This document shows, piece after piece, positions 62,800 to 64,000 of a stretch of DNA of 64,000 nt. A model generated the notes under the pieces. It saw only the letters and a list, made by a program, of their open reading frames with translations, was not told the origin of the DNA and searched no databases. The stretch lies in assembly GCF_051433165.1 (NCBI RefSeq), contig NZ_JBHMFS010000001.1, forward strand, positions 62,001-126,000, written 5' to 3'. Every line of letters begins with the position of its first letter. The first letter of the stretch is position 1. The stretch comes from Falsiroseomonas sp051433165. GTDB lineage: Bacteria > Pseudomonadota > Alphaproteobacteria > Acetobacterales > Acetobacteraceae. The position numbers were made by a program, and so were the translations under genes.

Positions 62800-63861
62800 T
62801 CAGTCCTCCGCACCGCCGACAGCCTCGCGCACGGGCGGGTCGCCCGCCGCGATATGTCTGGCCGGGCGGGGCTGGCGTTCCGTCTTGCGCTTGGGCCAGC
62901 CCTCGCGCTGTTCGCCCCGCACCCCATCGATCTCCTCGGTCTGGTCGTGGAACAGCATCACCTGCGTGGGGAAAGGCATGTCGATACCGTCCCGGTCCAT
63001 CGCCTGCTTCACCGCCTGCAGCACGGCGGAGCGCGCCAGGACCACATCCATGCGGCGCGGATGCGTCCACCAGCGGATGCGGAGGTTCACGCTGGACCCG
63101 GCCAGGTCCCAGACCAGCACCTCCGGCGCCGGCTCCTGCTCGATCTGGGGCAGGTCGCGGAGGGCGGCGTGAATGGCACGGCGCGCGGCTTCGATGTCGT
63201 CGCTGTAGCCGATGCCGAGATCATATTCGTCGCGCCGCCGATCATGCGCCGTATTGACCGTGACCGGATTTGAATAGACGTCTGCATTCGGAATGATGGC
63301 ATCGCGGCCATCATAGGTGCGGATGATCGTGGCGCGGGTCTCGATCCGTTGCACCGTCCCCTCATATCCCCGGACGATGATCTGGTCGCCGGGCCGGAAG
63401 GGCTGGCGCAGCAGCAGCAGCACGCCGGCCAGCCAGTTCTGCAGGATGTCCTTGAACGCGAAGCCGATGGCGACAGAGCCAACGCCGAGGCCCGCGACCA
63501 GGTCGCCGGGCCGAAGGGACGGCATAACGATGGTCATTCCGATCAGCACGCCCAGGAATATCACCACCCATTTCAGGAAGGCGCCAAGCACTTCGCCCAA
63601 ATTGTCCCGGTCCCGCCGCCGCGCCCAGCGGCGGAAAGCCTTCGCGACCATCCAGGCGAAGCCGACGGAGATGCCGATGACCAGCAGGGCAACGACGATG
63701 TTGGGCAGCAGGTACTGGAACCCGGCCGACCAGGACAGAACCTTGTCCTGGATGATGGCGGAGCCGACCTCAATGGTGCGGGTTGCGGTCTCGGCCGCGG
63801 TTTCGCCGGTTGCCTGGATCGGCATTCCAGCGGGGTTCATGGTCTGCGCCGCAGCCTGCAT
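62800..63861 (-). CDS. Small-conductance mechanosensitive channel (MscS family)
   Basis: 353-aa inner-membrane channel. After an N-terminal lead come helices LLPNIVVALLVIGISVGFAW and FLKWVVIFLGVLIGMTIVM, then the glycine/alanine-rich pore helix VAGLGVGSVAIGFAFKDILQ with WLAGVLLLLRQPFRPGDQII and the beta domain VQRIETRATIIRTYDGRDAIIPN. It vents solutes at osmotic downshock. The start is uncertain: ATG at 63861 or 63840. Its stop codon borders repeat copy B. A charged C-terminal tail follows the MscS core. Confidence 0.9.
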   Translation of the reverse strand: MQAAAQTMNPAGMPIQATGETAAETATRTIEVGSAIIQDKVLSWSAGFQYLLPNIVVALLVIGISVGFAWMVAKAFRRWARRRDRDNLGEVLGAFLKWVVIFLGVLIGMTIVMPSLRPGDLVAGLGVGSVAIGFAFKDILQNWLAGVLLLLRQPFRPGDQIIVRGYEGTVQRIETRATIIRTYDGRDAIIPNADVYSNPVTVNTAHDRRRDEYDLGIGYSDDIEAARRAIHAALRDLPQIEQEPAPEVLVWDLAGSSVNLRIRWWTHPRRMDVVLARSAVLQAVKQAMDRDGIDMPFPTQVMLFHDQTEEIDGVRGEQREGWPKRKTERQPRPARHIAAGDPPVREAVGGAED

Positions 63862-64000
63862 GCATTTGTCTCGATCCGGTTGCTGTCGCCCGGAGAGCTG
63901 GCACCCCGGCGCGGCCCTATCCAGCCGCCACCCCTTCAACGCGGAGCCGCGGCCGGCGGTTGCGCCGGCGTCCAGGTTCAGCCCGGGACCGGAAGCCCCT

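Overview
The window is a high-GC bacterial chromosome segment, most likely from an alphaproteobacterium of the Rhodospirillales/Acetobacteraceae kind (Roseomonas-like). This is inferred from base composition, from gene orders typical of that class (hslVU divergent from a his operon; FYDLN-type zinc protein, aroA, cmk, rpsA, ihfB; lapA-pyrF-trpF near trpB-trpA), from a GAAC-N7-GAAC LexA box and from a GGAAC-N16-CGTT promoter of the EcfG type. No phage, plasmid, rRNA, tRNA or CRISPR signal was found.

Layout. 1-1975: truncated amino-acid binding protein (aapJ-like), divergent ornithine cyclodeaminase-like gene, small disordered protein. 2049-13120 (minus): compact GlgE-pathway operon transcribed glgE, treS-maltokinase, glgB, glgX. 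It would turn trehalose into branched alpha-glucan via maltose and maltose-1-phosphate. Its upstream gap carries a candidate general-stress promoter. 13644-15624: RraA-like protein and an enolase-superfamily enzyme. 15685-24355 (minus): Old Yellow Enzyme, DUF2272 lipoprotein coupled to an unknown 621-aa protein, nitronate-monooxygenase-like flavoprotein, pnp, LolA-like protein. 24517-29731: small genes, a hydratase-like enzyme and a LexA-boxed two-gene DNA-repair operon (radical SAM protein, then a DUF4130-UdgX fusion).

29738-36403 (minus): SirB1-like protein, HIT protein, then histidine genes hisB-DUF2628-hisH-GNAT-hisA-small membrane protein-hisF-hisE, with an unusual lysine-rich tail on HisE. 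36517-39924 (plus): hslVU, an AbrB/Doc toxin-antitoxin pair with a palindromic operator candidate, an EcsC-family protein. 39943-51885 (minus): gentisate dioxygenase-like protein, trpB-trpA, GNAT, lapA-like/pyrF/trpF, ihfB, sppA, DUF218, rpsA, cmk and a strongly degenerate aroA homologue. 52000-64000: FYDLN protein, GAF histidine kinase, DUF218, methyltransferase, IalB-like protein, rlmN, MFS transporter, lone E2-type acyltransferase domain, hydroxyacid dehydrogenase, amidohydrolase, azlC/azlD and an MscS channel.

Most striking: (i) the aroA-position gene keeps the EPSP-synthase fold signature but has lost most substrate-binding residues, including the whole KESDR segment; (ii) three related TA-flanked repeat elements each start exactly at the TGA stop codon of a minus-strand gene, one of them splitting azlC from azlD; (iii) in-frame short tandem repeats have expanded at the ends of several coupled genes (hisE, a GNAT gene, a histidine kinase).
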